Shown in pieces: positions 10,834 through 21,432 of a DNA stretch of 64,000 nt. Source of the stretch: Albifimbria verrucaria (lineage: Eukaryota > Ascomycota > Sordariomycetes > Hypocreales > Stachybotryaceae); the NCBI GenBank assembly GCA_020081605.1, contig JAHREC010000055.1:1-64000 (forward strand), written 5' to 3'. Numbering within the stretch: the stretch's first letter is position 1; every line of letters begins with the position of its first letter. Below the pieces are notes generated by a model that saw only the letters and a program-made list of their open reading frames with translations, did no database searches and had not been told where the DNA came from. A program made the position numbers and the translations under genes.

Positions 10834-11808
10834 AATTGCATTAGCGACAGCATCAAGCAACCTCCTTTCCTTCAGCTGCATAGGAAGCCGCCCGGCTGGC
10901 TCTTCTGTACAGGAAAAAAAAGAAAAAGAAAAAAAAACCAAATTAATGAATAAACAAAATAAAATGAAATGAAAAAAGAAGTAAAATATAAAATGTATGA
11001 TGCTCTCTGTATGTAGAGAGTGAGTGTCCAAGTATCTTCATTCTAACTACGCTCACTAGATGATGCAGACTGGAAAGCCTCACAGCCATGGCGCATCCAA
11101 AATGAGCAGGGAACATGTTCACATTTATATATTTGATGAACTCCATTACATCCATGATTCACAATCCTTCGCTGCCTCTAGATGATGAGGGCACGTGCAC
11201 TGCCAAATATCTGTAGACATCATGTGCTCTTGGAGAATCTTTCGTCTTCTGAACTTGCGTAACCAATTCAAGGGCCAGGCAATGTATTCCATCATCATAA
11301 GCATCTATAATATATCGTGTCAGTTGAAAAATACTAGAGTAGTTTCTAGGCTTATGCGATACTTAATGTTGCTGGGAATCCTTTTGCTATTGAGATTAGC
11401 TGTTGTGACCTAGGATGTGCGGTCGGGAGGTTGGGCATAAAAGTAATTCATTCTCCATAAGCTTGCTATTTGGGCTCAAGGTAAAGGGACTCTTGGTTCT
11501 ATAATGAGGCCTGCGACTTATTATAGAATGTCAAGGCGGAAATCAATAGCCTTATCATCTGAAACCCAACCTATTTCTAACCAGTTCAGGAAGCAGTTCC
11601 GGACTCTAGCCCGCAATTATGGCTGAGCATGTCTGGGAGTGTTAGCCGCATCGTTATTAAACACCACTGAATTATTTTCAACTCATGCTAAATATATCTC
11701 ATCACATCGCCAATGAAATTACCTGGTTGATTAAATACTGTAACATTTCCGTTGGACGAGGTCTTATTGAGAGCTGCTCACGTGTCCTATCACCTCTCCT
11801 CTCAGTTC
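10834..11808. other. Intergenic with A-rich tract
   Basis: About 10913-10985 is a purine-rich, almost pure A/G stretch following the ankyrin gene. The rest has no supported gene. Confidence 0.35.
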
Positions 11809-12471
11809 ATGTCCGCACGAAAACCCTATCGCAATAATCTATCTCGGTATTTTAAATTTAACCCGAAGGTCAAAAGAACCCTTAAAGTTTGCCTTCCACC
11901 CTGGTCAGCTTAACCATATTTATGTTGATATTATTTCACCCTCAAATAGGAAGCCGGCCAGCCTTTCATGGTGCACGTTTAGATGTCAACGGAGAGGATT
12001 TTAGCGGCCCGTCATCGGATTCATACTTTTTCTATGTCGAATTTAGCCCTGAATGTAAGACTTTATGCCACCAGGCCCTTGAAATTATGTTAGCTAATCA
12101 TCATGATAGTAGCAGATCTCGCTTCTTATACTACGAACAGGCAAATACAAACGATCACCAGTCTACTTTCCTTGGCATTTCACTTTCTACTGGCTGTAGT
12201 TATGCTTGAGGGCTTAGCTCTATGTAGCTGCTTCCTGTCTCACTGTAATTACCGATTTTATTCCTACCATTTCATTTTTCTGAGCCTGGCTATTCTTTTT
12301 GGCATGTTTCCTTGCATTTTCCTCACAATCAGTGCAGTCATGGCTGAGAACTTGAACTTTTCCTCTGACAGCTCTAAAGTCACCGGTGATGGCGGATTCA
12401 TTTGCCTCTCGTTGATCTGGGCTGCTATCGGCATTATGGCAGGAAACTGGTATATGGTTTTGCGGGAGTGA
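11809..12471 (+). CDS. Four-helix membrane protein (paralogue of the 59.3-kb gene)
   Basis: Three exons fit with consistent phase: 11809-11846, 11909-12054 and 12116-12471. The second intron is strong (GTAAGA donor, GCTAAT branch, GCAG acceptor); the first is weaker and the start is tentative. The product of about 179 aa has a short basic N-terminus, a first membrane helix (LTIFMLILF), a polar loop of about 50 residues, then three more hydrophobic segments (about residues 70-90, 100-120 and 150-170). The layout is like SUR7/PalI or claudin-type four-TM proteins, but I see no diagnostic motif. The segment around CNYRFYSYHFIFLSLAIL matches FNCRFYNFHAINILPLGLAIL in the gene at 59345-60211, so the two are related. 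Confidence 0.55.
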
Positions 12472-13299
12472 GTATCAATCAGCTTTGGTTATGATCGGAG
12501 ATGCTGAGCCGTGCATCTTCGAGGTACCCTAAACCAGCCGCAGTGGCTAGATCGATACATTGATATGAGGAATAGACAATAGTCTTTATATATCCTCGCT
12601 AATTAGTTAGAGTGTACTAAAAGAAAGTCTAAATAATGCATAACAGTGTTTCATAACATCCAAGATTTTTTAAGTCGCCATTCTCGAAGCTTGGTATTCG
12701 TTTGTATAGTGTTCGCGATGCTAGGCAGAGAGCTTGGAGAAAGTCTAATCGTAAATATGCTACGTACAAGCCTGCCAGCTACAACTCTTCACACCGGCTT
12801 GAAACGGCTTGACAGCTTCCTAAACACAATATAGCCAGTGAGCAGTGAGAAGAAGACATGGGCCAGCGGCTATCAGACTTGATCCTAACTTAGAAGGTAA
12901 GTAGGCATGCCATGCAGGCCCACCGCCTAATGCTGCTGTACAGCCTCTGGCACCCCTGAGACTCATGTGATTGAACACTCCAACAGTGGGGAATTCAAGC
13001 CATTAAGTCCATGACCTCAACAAGGTATGACTGGACATCGTGGCGAAGTGTAACAACAAGGCAGATTCAAGCAATATGGAAGGCTGTACATCCTTGAAGC
13101 TCATCTAACTTGTAACAAAGATCAGGGTTTACCGCCCCATACAACTCCGCGATGGATATGTTAGGTGTGGCTTAGTGCTGGAAAACGCCTCGGTGTAGAT
13201 ATCATTGAGCATAGATTTAGAGCAACTCTACCCTCGAAGTCTTGTTCGAATCGCAACATCTTACATCTTTAATACAATGCATTTACAGCTTCAAGGACC
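12472..13299. other. Intergenic, no supported gene
   Basis: A 62-codon open frame at 12646-12834 has no supporting signal. The last 100 bp are the leader of the next gene. Confidence 0.3.
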
Positions 13300-13823
13300 A
13301 TGGATAAAGAAGACAGCCCTCCTCCATACTCTATTACGGATCGACTATTCTCTTATTCAATATTTCCTACAAGTTATTTATTAGAACACACGCCACTACC
13401 GCGCACCTACAACTCACAACGTTCGCTCAAAGACGAACAACTGGTTCTACAAAAGATTTTTGAAACGCACAATATAGATGTCACAAAACTCCATGGTACA
13501 TGGTTTCCATACGACCACACCAGGATACCTCGATCACAAATTTCAATTCAGTTCGAGGAGTGCAAAATGGAATATATCCTCCTTCGGCGACATGGTGAAT
13601 TGTTTCTCCAAGGTACAGGCACAATTGTCACATATGGCCGGCTTCGACTTAGGATGTGGATCAATAACTTTTTGAAACTCTCATCTGGCCACCTTCCGAT
13701 GTTGACCCACCTCGTCGACGATATGAGAAATTGAACGTCTCGTTTTGGGATGGGCAGCTCAATCAGCCTACGTTTGTGCCGGAGTGGCTCATAGATATGG
13801 AGAAGTTCTACCCTTCGTTGTAA
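13300..13823 (+). CDS. Hypothetical small protein, one frameshift
   Basis: Starts MDKEDSPPPYSITDRLFS and remains open to 13734. However the coding signal moves to the next frame near 13668 (poly-T region after MWINN) and continues as WPPSDVDPPRRRYEKLN to the stop at 13821-13823, with a sensible ending (EWLIDMEKFYPSL). No intron can bridge this because there is no usable acceptor, so one base appears to be missing. The repaired length would be about 174 aa. Family unknown; Pro-rich starts like this are common among fungal-specific accessory proteins. Confidence 0.5.
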
Positions 13824-14100
13824 AAGAAGTAAGAACGACACTATACGGATCATATAACAAAGCTAAAACATTTCACCAAAGGAGGGAATTAACACAATAA
13901 ATCGCCTTAGTGCCAATATCACATGTGTTTAAAAATGCCTTGCAAGTGCGTGATATGCATTGTAGTCGTCCATGTCTCTCAAAACTATACAAGTACTCGT
14001 GGTTCGCTCGCTCCTGCCTCATGATTGCCATCGCTGGAGTTGCTGATAGACAGCATGTTGTTGCGGCATCCACCGTTCTCTTCCTGCGGGATATCGGATC

Positions 14101-15573
14101 ATGGAAAAGACGAAATCGGTGCATCAGGGGCACTATGCACGCCTAGACGTCCTTCCCACAGAAATCCTCAGTATGATTCTTGCCCAAAGTACGTCGCAAT
14201 CAAGATGACGGTTGCTGACCTCTTGAAGGTGCGATTGCAAAATCTCTTACCGCTCAACACCCACTCCATAGGATCAGAGGACGTTATAGAGACCTCTTAG
14301 CCTTTCTCTCCACATGCCGTTCCATGTACGCCGCCGGTGTCCGGTGGCTCTACGTTCAATTCACCATCCGCTACCCCTTGAGTTTCAAGAGAATTTGCGT
14401 GCCATTCGCCGACAACCCAGACTGGCGTCCATGATACGAAGTCTAAACTTTAGCTACTTCAACTCGCCTTGCCAGGGTCATGGGTTAACGTCGTTATCAA
14501 CCCTTCGGTGCCTTCGATTATGTAGGTACTTGTTGGAGTTCCTTGCTCACGAGGGCATAGATGATTTGTTAAATGTTGACGTCTTGCGAGAACTGTTCTT
14601 TAACCAGCCGAGCCTACAGGCCCTGGATTTTTGCGGTTGCAACAGCATCCCGTTTGAGAAGGCTTTCGATCGGATAGTGATTGAACCTTGGCCTCCGGTT
14701 CTATTCATAACCAGAGTTTCCTTTCATCATTGCTACACACTTTCGCCGTGGGTTTTCGAAACAATTCTGCCACGTCTTCCTCACATTACGCATCTTGACG
14801 TTGGCAGGACTCAGATTGGGAACACGGCCTTGCAGGCCATTCCACAAGCAGCAAATTTGACGCACCTGAATCTGTCGTACTGTAAGGAGCTTACGTCCGC
14901 CACCGTGGTTGATTTTTGTGTTCGCATCCAGCGGCAAGGGCCTCCATGGTGTATCTCAACCTTGAGGGCACGTCGGAGAAGGCCCTCGGTATAGAGGATG
15001 TGGAGCAGATACTTGCCAAAATCCCCAGACGTTGACCTTTTGAGTTTGAAGGGAAGCGAAATGCATGTTCCGCATCTTTTACAGCTCAGGGATCATTTGA
15101 GTCACTTGGGTGAGCTTGCGATCGGCAAAGGCTTAGCTGCTGGTGATATGGAACAGTTCTTGTTCCCAGAAGCAAACCACACCCTCTTTTATCTTGATCT
15201 CTCTGATTTGGAGACAAATTTGAGCACAGCAAGCAAACTACTCTCCCCGGACACAAGACCACTGCAGCAGATTGAACTAAACTCTAGCGAGGAATTGTAC
15301 GTAAGATGGTGCACTTTCCTCAAAGTGGGATGGCATATGAGAGGATATGGAGATAGGTGTTCAATCTATCGTTCGTTCACTCCCTATGAGGGAAGTACCG
15401 GCCGACGGGGATGGGGACCTTCTGCCAAAGATTGGGGAGCGAGGAAGATTTCGGTTTCATTGGCCGAATTTGGGCCAACGTATCGGACTTTCATGTACGG
15501 ACGAGACCATTGCAGCCATCTCCAATCAATGACAAAAGCACAGACTGTGGTAGGGGTCCAACACAATACCTGA
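14101..15573 (+). pseudogene. F-box / leucine-rich repeat protein, broken by several frameshifts
   Basis: An F-box begins at ATG 14101 (LDVLPTEILSMILAQ). An intron follows at about 14189-14271, then the typical F-box protein segment RDLLAFLSTCRSMYAAG, then LRR-like repeats (ITHLDVGRTQIGNTALQAI and NLTHLNLSYCKELTSATVV), and a C-terminal domain to 15573. The frame must change at the splice junction (one base), at CCCC 14374-14377, near 14937 and near 15025. Between the last two, the good frame reads MVYLNLEGTSEKALGIED. It is a close relative of the AMN1-like or F-box/LRR proteins that act as SCF adaptors. Either a pseudogene or a gene with sequence errors. Confidence 0.6.
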
Positions 15574-15642
15574 TCCCAGAAATTAGACTAAGCTTTGTTT
15601 CGACTAATCAAGACACTTAATGGCGCCAAATAACAACACACA

Positions 15643-15782
15643 TGTTTAAAGGTCGAAACGCTGGAAACGCCAAGCTTCCGGGTAGGTGAATTAACCACCT
15701 TTCGAGCTCGGGGTGAATTTCGGGCCATCGATGAGGCCAAAAACTGCTCAAGTGATCCCCTAAATTTTAAGCGGTCTAAACA
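15643..15782. repeat. 140-bp repeat, copy 1 (TGTTTA...TAAACA)
   Basis: Identical to 16586-16725 except for one base (position 6, A versus C). Ends form a 6-bp inverted repeat TGTTTA / TAAACA and begin TG and end CA, as in a long terminal repeat. Copies 1 and 2 were separated by only 9 bp before the LINE insertion described at 15807. Confidence 0.85.
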
Positions 15783-15791
15783 ATATACACA

Positions 15792-15806
15792 TGTTTCAAG
15801 GTCGAA
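15792..15806. repeat. Target-site duplication, left copy
   Basis: TGTTTCAAGGTCGAA repeats the first 15 bp of copy 2 (16586-16600), including its diagnostic C at position 6. It sits directly against the (TTGA)n tail of the inserted LINE fragment. Confidence 0.7.
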
Positions 15807-16585
15807 TTGATTGATTGATTGATTGATGTATTTTCCGTCCAGCGGCCTTCAGGCCGCTCAGGTCCCTGTAGGGGCACAGGACGTGCTAGGCTAAGCTATA
15901 TACAAAAGTGCACTGTCGGAGAACTCACCCAGCGCTTCTTGCAAGGCCTTCGTATGTTGGGCTCTCGAGCCAACTCCCAAAAGCGGCTTCTCTACCTTTC
16001 CATAGGTAGAGTTCGTCCCGCACGCAGTACAAGTGTCTAAGGCCAGTTCCCACCAGTGGCCCTTCGCCAGCTCATCTAGCATCTCGTAGGCTCAAAGGCG
16101 CTGCTCGTCGAAGCATCGATCCCGTCAGCGGGAGCGAGAGGCAAGATGTGGTCAACCCTTGGTTTTGTCCGGTCAGAATTCTCTCACTCGCTCGCCAAAG
16201 CTGCTGCCGCAGTCCATGCTCCAGTAACCAAGCGGTGGAAATGGCAGGCGAGTGGCGGCAGGAAAAACCCTTGGAAGGAATCAGAGGCTGTCTAGCAGCT
16301 TACCTTCAGGGAGAAAAACCCCCGCGACCGGCCACCGTTGTTTAGAAGGCAGGCTTTCCAATACCCATAGCTCCTTGGTTCCGAAGGAAGCTATGAGGTC
16401 CGCGTGGGACGTATTGTCGGAGCCAGCTTGTGCAGAGGAAGATGAACTCTCCTAAGGTCTTCTTCTGTGCTGTTAGGGTCCCGATAGGGAGCAACAGCAA
16501 AAAGCGTGGCAGAGTGGCCTGAAAAATGGCCCCCTGCTAACAAGCCGCTAACAGCTGCGAGGGTGAGAATTTTTACAGGGAGAGT
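15807..16585 (-). mobile_element. 5'-truncated non-LTR retrotransposon (LINE) fragment
   Basis: On the minus strand this 779-bp block ends in a (TCAA)n tail (plus-strand TTGATTGATTGATTGAT at 15807), the 3' tail type of fungal LINEs of the Tad/I class. It is bounded by a 15-bp duplication of target sequence (15792-15806 and 16586-16600), as produced by target-primed reverse transcription. A short minus-strand open frame (15891-16082) contains ALDTCTACGTN and may be the C-terminal end of the element's ORF2. No reverse transcriptase core remains. The element class is inferred from tail and duplication, not from protein domains. Confidence 0.6.
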
Positions 16586-16725
16586 TGTTTCAAGGTCGAA
16601 ACGCTGGAAACGCCAAGCTTCCGGGTAGGTGAATTAACCACCTTTCGAGCTCGGGGTGAATTTCGGGCCATCGATGAGGCCAAAAACTGCTCAAGTGATC
16701 CCCTAAATTTTAAGCGGTCTAAACA
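16586..16725. repeat. 140-bp repeat, copy 2, target of the LINE
   Basis: 139 of 140 bases equal copy 1 at 15643-15782. Its first 15 bp are duplicated on the far side of the LINE fragment. Confidence 0.85.
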
Positions 16726-17770
16726 ATACAACACAAAGTGGGGATTAGGTTTGCCTCTAACGGGGCGCTATGATCTGACGGTAAACAACGGGAGAGGTTC
16801 GTTAATTTTTCTTCGGCATATGGCTCTTAGCTATCTTGCCGAAATTCGGCTGGAAAGAGAGAATTGTTGTATGATTCATGAAGGCGGGATGTCCCCGTAA
16901 TCACGGCAGTCGAAACCAAAGGGAAGCGGAAAACGAGGATTTGCCGCTTGCAAGAAAATGAATTATTTAAATTAATAGTCATAGTTAAGGCTACTTCACT
17001 CTAATCTGCTCCTTAGGTATGTAATAAATTAACCTCGACAACCTCGCCTCATGTGATCTTCAACGCGCTCCTGCACTTACAGGGACCTATCTATATTAGA
17101 CCTTCAGACACCACATCACTCTTCAACCACTCAATACGACATCATGCCCTCTTTGAGTTAATCTTTCATTTACCTTCATTGGTTCGAGGGCTTTGCTAGG
17201 CTCATGTCCATGTCTATTGTGTCCTTCGGTCTGAAAGAGAGCTCCCGCGCCGTGCCTTTGCTGTTCTGTGGTAGAAAGACACACTATCACCTTTCGCTGT
17301 ATTGTGGGCAGCAAAGGGAAAGCGATCTTGCTCGTTCTTCTTCATCCAACCCCTTGACGGGTCACGCCCTCCAGGTGATGGCATGATTCCTTAGCGACAG
17401 TAGCAGCTCTTAATATGGGCGATAATAATGTGATGATACGTTGAGGTCGACCCTTGGAGTTGGCTGCTCGAAGTAAGCGCAATTTCTTGGGGGCATCGGT
17501 AGGTTCGAGTTCAGTAACAGCTAGTCAATGGCTGCGCCCATCTGTGTTTGTGTTTTCCAGAATGACCCACCAAAGAAGCTCTCGTTTCGACCATCAGGTT
17601 CTTATAAATCTTAGCCCCTTGATCGGCAGAGATGACTGCTGTTGAATCAATGCTGGCCCACTTAACCAAGGGAATAACAAAAAGCCGCGCCTAATATCCC
17701 ATAGTTTGTTTTCCCCATCCAGTCGAAGTTAACAGAAACATTATCTCTCTGAGCGACGAACTACCTCACG
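16726..17770. other. Intergenic, no supported gene
   Basis: A promoter-like CT-rich leader precedes an ATG at about 17144, but the frame closes after five codons. This may be the front of a lost gene. The last 60 bp form the leader of the F-box gene at 17771. Confidence 0.3.
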
Positions 17771-18808
17771 ATGAAATCTCTATTCAGTCTCAGTCCTGAG
17801 CTTGTTGAATCTATAGCTAAACACCTTCGGACCAAAGACATCTGCTCACTACGCCTAACATGTCGACTAATGGAATCCAAGACGTGGAGGCTGTTCAGTA
17901 AGAACCACTTACCGTTTGGATGCATATTTGAGAATGAAAAATTAGAAACGCTCCTTAGATTTATAAAAGAGCATGAAGCACAGTCGCTTTATAACTATCT
18001 AAATATATCGTGCTTCGGAGCAATCAACCCACAAAACGCAGAAGAATCTCATCGTCAACATCATGAAACAGATTCTATCGGTGGATAATGAATTCAGCCG
18101 CTGCTCTACAAGAACGAATAATCAATGCCCTTCCGGAATGCGAGACACTATACCTGAGTGGATTTATCAGACCCGGCAGTGCGCAGCGTTTGGGTGGACT
18201 CCAATCGAAGTCTTAGTGACAACGGAACGCAAATTGTAAAGCAAAGGTTCAAAAACATACTCGCGAAAATACCACTGGAGCGACTCACAGCACTCAATAT
18301 ATCTCTGTGCGGTATGGGGCCGAGTATTCGTCACTTAAGCTTTCTTCACATGCTCTTGATATTAAGCTCGAGCGAATCACTGAAAAGCTTAACAACACTA
18401 TCCATAGCGTTCGATACTAGTTCTATGGCACCCCTACGGATTTATAGGGATGTTATGACAAAGCTTAACGAATCAATGCCTGTTTTGCAATCTCTACGGC
18501 TGGACTTCCAAGGCGAAGGACGTGAGGGAAACAACATCTCCCTATTTTTGAAGGCTCTTGCTTTTGACTCATTAATCTCCCTGGAGGTCAGCAATGCCTA
18601 TCTTAACAACAACACCATCAATTCAATAACCATGAATCGGAACGCGATTGAAAGAGTTCGTCTTATTAATGTTGAACTTGGCCCGCTAGAGGGATATATT
18701 TTCAATGACTCCATCAAGTTCACGCTATGTGAAGAGGAGGAAGAATTCACACTGATCACTGAAGCTGGCGTCTCGCTAAAGATCCCTATGCCTCGGAGGA
18801 GTCAATGA
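17771..18808 (+). CDS. F-box protein, two compensating frameshifts
   Basis: N-terminal F-box MKSLFSLSPELVESIAKHL followed by TKDICSLRLTCRLMESKTW, which is very typical of Aspergillus F-box proteins of unknown target. The frame shifts near 18078 (one base missing after ETDSI), reads ALQERIINALPECETLYLSG, and shifts back at CCCGG 18171-18175 (one extra base) to PAVRSVWVDSNRSLSDNG. It then remains open to the stop at 18808. The C-terminal 200 residues are leucine-rich repeat-like (LQSLRLDFQGEG, LISLEVSNAYLNNNT). No introns needed. Expected role: substrate adaptor of an SCF ubiquitin ligase. Confidence 0.65.
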
Positions 18809-19001
18809 GATCAATCGACCCCTGCTCGACGAAGTTCGAGAACGGCATGGACCAAGATTAACTGGAGGATCTGGACAAGTTAAATATTCGTTTGCATGTT
18901 GATAGATTGATAGATCGAAACCAATGTTGTCATTAATTTGTTGTAAGCACAACCATGCTGTAATCGCGATAGCAGTCATCGGTTCATTTGCTATCTCGCG
19001 T

Positions 19002-20716
19002 TCATAACTGCCATGAATCAGTGACATCGAGTCTTGGCTGGTCTGCCTTTCCCCTCCTGTTTCCTGAGAATCGAGAATCTCTTGGCTTTCCACGGATGAT
19101 ACCTATGAATAACTCGACAAGATCCAGGTGACGTCTTTCGAACCCAGGAGAAACTCTCAAATCATCAAATTGTCGAAATATGCCTGCTAGTGAGCAATAT
19201 ATCTGGAACAAAGCGAGAGATTCTCCAACGCAACTCCGGGAGCCTTTTCCGAATGGCACAAGGTACCGCTCCCGTTTGCGGATCTCATCCGGAACACCGA
19301 TCCATCGCTTTGGATCGAACACGGTTGGATTGGGAAACAAATGGTTGTTTTGATGCCTTAAAAAGAAGTCAGCACTTGTGTCGATCAGGAACATATGATG
19401 GTAGCTGTGCAACTGACATTGTATGTGAGCTCATGCTCACCACGGTCCCTCATGGAAGAGCGAACCTCATTAAACACGGCGCCGGGTTGAGGGACCACAC
19501 GAGGTAAACGTCCGGGAATACCGGGATGAAGCCTAAACCACGTCAGAGTCTGTATGAGAGGTTGAAACCACCGTCTTTCTTCTGCCCCTTGAGCAGATAT
19601 ACTGCGAAATAATAACTCTGAACGATAAGCGTACTTTAAAGATTCCTTAACAAGTCCGCTTGGGTATGGTAGCTCCTGGAGAGTTGCCATATCCATGTTT
19701 TCTCCTGAAGGAAATGCTTCTCGTAACTCTTTTATGACTTCTTCATAGTAGCTCCTGCAGTCTCCGCGGCTGCACCTGTCAATTGGAGGGCATCCGCGAA
19801 CACAACCTCATCTGATAGAGGTTTTTGCCGGGTTAGCGCTGAGTGCTCTGTGGAACCGATGTCAAGCCGTTCATGAGATACAGTCCTTCGCTCCGGCATT
19901 TTCCCTAGCGCGACCACTTTTCGACTTCAGGAACGGTATTCCGCACCATCTGCAAAGTGTTCAACCACGATTTGTAGAAATGAAAAAGGGCAACCTGCAC
20001 CCAGTCTGGAGTAATGGCGAGCAATGAACCCATGGATAGGGAATGTTTGGTACCATCCAGATCACAGTTAGACCATAGAAAGAAAATCCAGGAACCAACG
20101 GGCGAGAGAATACTCTATCCTCATATCCACTGAAGAATATGCTCGAAAGTAACCATAAGCATCGAAAGGCTTATTCAGCTCTGAGTCCAATTTCTATTCA
20201 ATAGACTCGCAGAGCTTATTCAACCATAGAAGTCACTCGAGCTCAGCAACCGAACGATGGGAGAAGAGGAGGCTGACCGCAGCTTGCTGTACACGATAGG
20301 CTTCTGTGTCGAGAACAGTATATTTGATTAGGCCTCTCTAATGCTGCGACGTTTTGAGCAATTCTGAAGCGAGATAGTAAATATTGTTGTAGTCGTCGGG
20401 TGCCTTAAATGGACTTCATTCGGCACCATACGAAGTACAGAGCTCGTGATACAATTGCCATCATTTGTTGAAATCTAGACGATGCTTGAGATGTTTCATA
20501 TTTAGCATTGTACGTTTTATAAAGCTTAGATCCGAGAGTGCCATCCTTGATTCCATGGTAGCACAAGATGGAAGGTCCAGATATAAACCATAAGGAAGTG
20601 CCTGGCACCTTTGAGAGTCGGTGTAGAGACCTCCGATAGATGATGCATAGTGCCATGTAGAACAGTAATACGGCGATATAGCCTGCCCGCAGGATTATAG
20701 CAAACTTGAGCGCCAT
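19002..20716 (-). pseudogene. Cytochrome P450 pseudogene
   Basis: In order on the minus strand: a membrane anchor and proline hinge from ATG 20716 (MALKFAIILRAGYIAV ... LHRLSKVPGTSLWF); substrate-region shreds (PDDYNNIYYLASELL, then VLDTEAYR and SLLFSHRSVAELE); a helix-I/K region relic around 19690 (MATLQELPYP, VKESLKYAYR); and a heme-binding loop FGKGSRSCVGESLA (19268-19227 region) with its Cys ligand and the PKRW motif upstream. Numerous stops and frame changes separate these parts and no intron set repairs them. The pattern matches the large fungal family that includes trichodiene-oxygenase-like enzymes. It lies 0.7 kb downstream of the ABA3-like gene and in the same orientation, so it was probably the tailoring oxygenase of a sesquiterpene pathway. 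Confidence 0.8.
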
Positions 20717-21432
20717 GGTTAGATGATAGTTTAATAGGAGTACGCTATGCCAACACGAGTCTGGCGAGGTGATGCGTAGTAGCCCTTCTGTTGGATTTTC
20801 GAAAGTACCGTGACAGCAATGTAGCACCTTATATACTTCAGAAGGGAAGGGAAGGCGGGAAACATATTCTTTACTTTCTTATTCCATACTGTAGTATTTT
20901 AAATTCGTTGCACTTCCTGCGTTTCACTTACTGTACCGTACTGCCGGTGGTGCGAACGACTGAACGTCCCCTAGCTCCCAGTCAGTGTACGTAATATACC
21001 GACCCACGCTAACATATTATTCTATCCGCATTATAGGTGTGTGCCACCCGTTGTAAAATCATGAAAATACCGCAAACCATGGAACCAGTGCCCCACTGTA
21101 TTCCAAGGCAAACCGATGGCAGATCAAACCAGAACATCTTGATTTCTGTCACAAGACTACTATATAGTGAAGTATGTAACACGTATACATTGGTGTACGC
21201 CAGTTTTCAAGAGCCTCATCAATTCTAAATCGTAGTATATAGTTTGGTAAACAATCAGCTTCCTCTCTATACTATCTTTGTTCTTGAATTTGGGAGCGTC
21301 TGAGTATAACGATTGGTTTAACTAAGCTAAAAGTGGAGAAAAGGCGCCAATTTACAAGCTCATTCCGAATGAAGAGAGGAAGGTGATTTTTACCGAACTG
21401 TATATATAGCAAGGAAACACCCTCGACTGTTG
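20717..21432. other. Spacer between ABA3-like gene and P450 relic
   Basis: No gene seen. It would hold the terminator of the ABA3-like gene and the promoter of the P450 relic (TATATACT at about 20830-20837 by plus coordinates). Confidence 0.3.

Noticed and set aside
13240..13260. tRNA T-loop-like GTTCGAATC
   Set aside because: No matching acceptor or anticodon arms around it; no tRNA or rRNA gene was found in the window.
15643..16725. Complete small LTR retrotransposon with 140-bp LTRs
   Set aside because: The 15-bp duplication at 15792-15806 and the (TTGA)n tail show that the internal block is a later LINE insertion; no primer-binding site or gag/pol sequence was seen.
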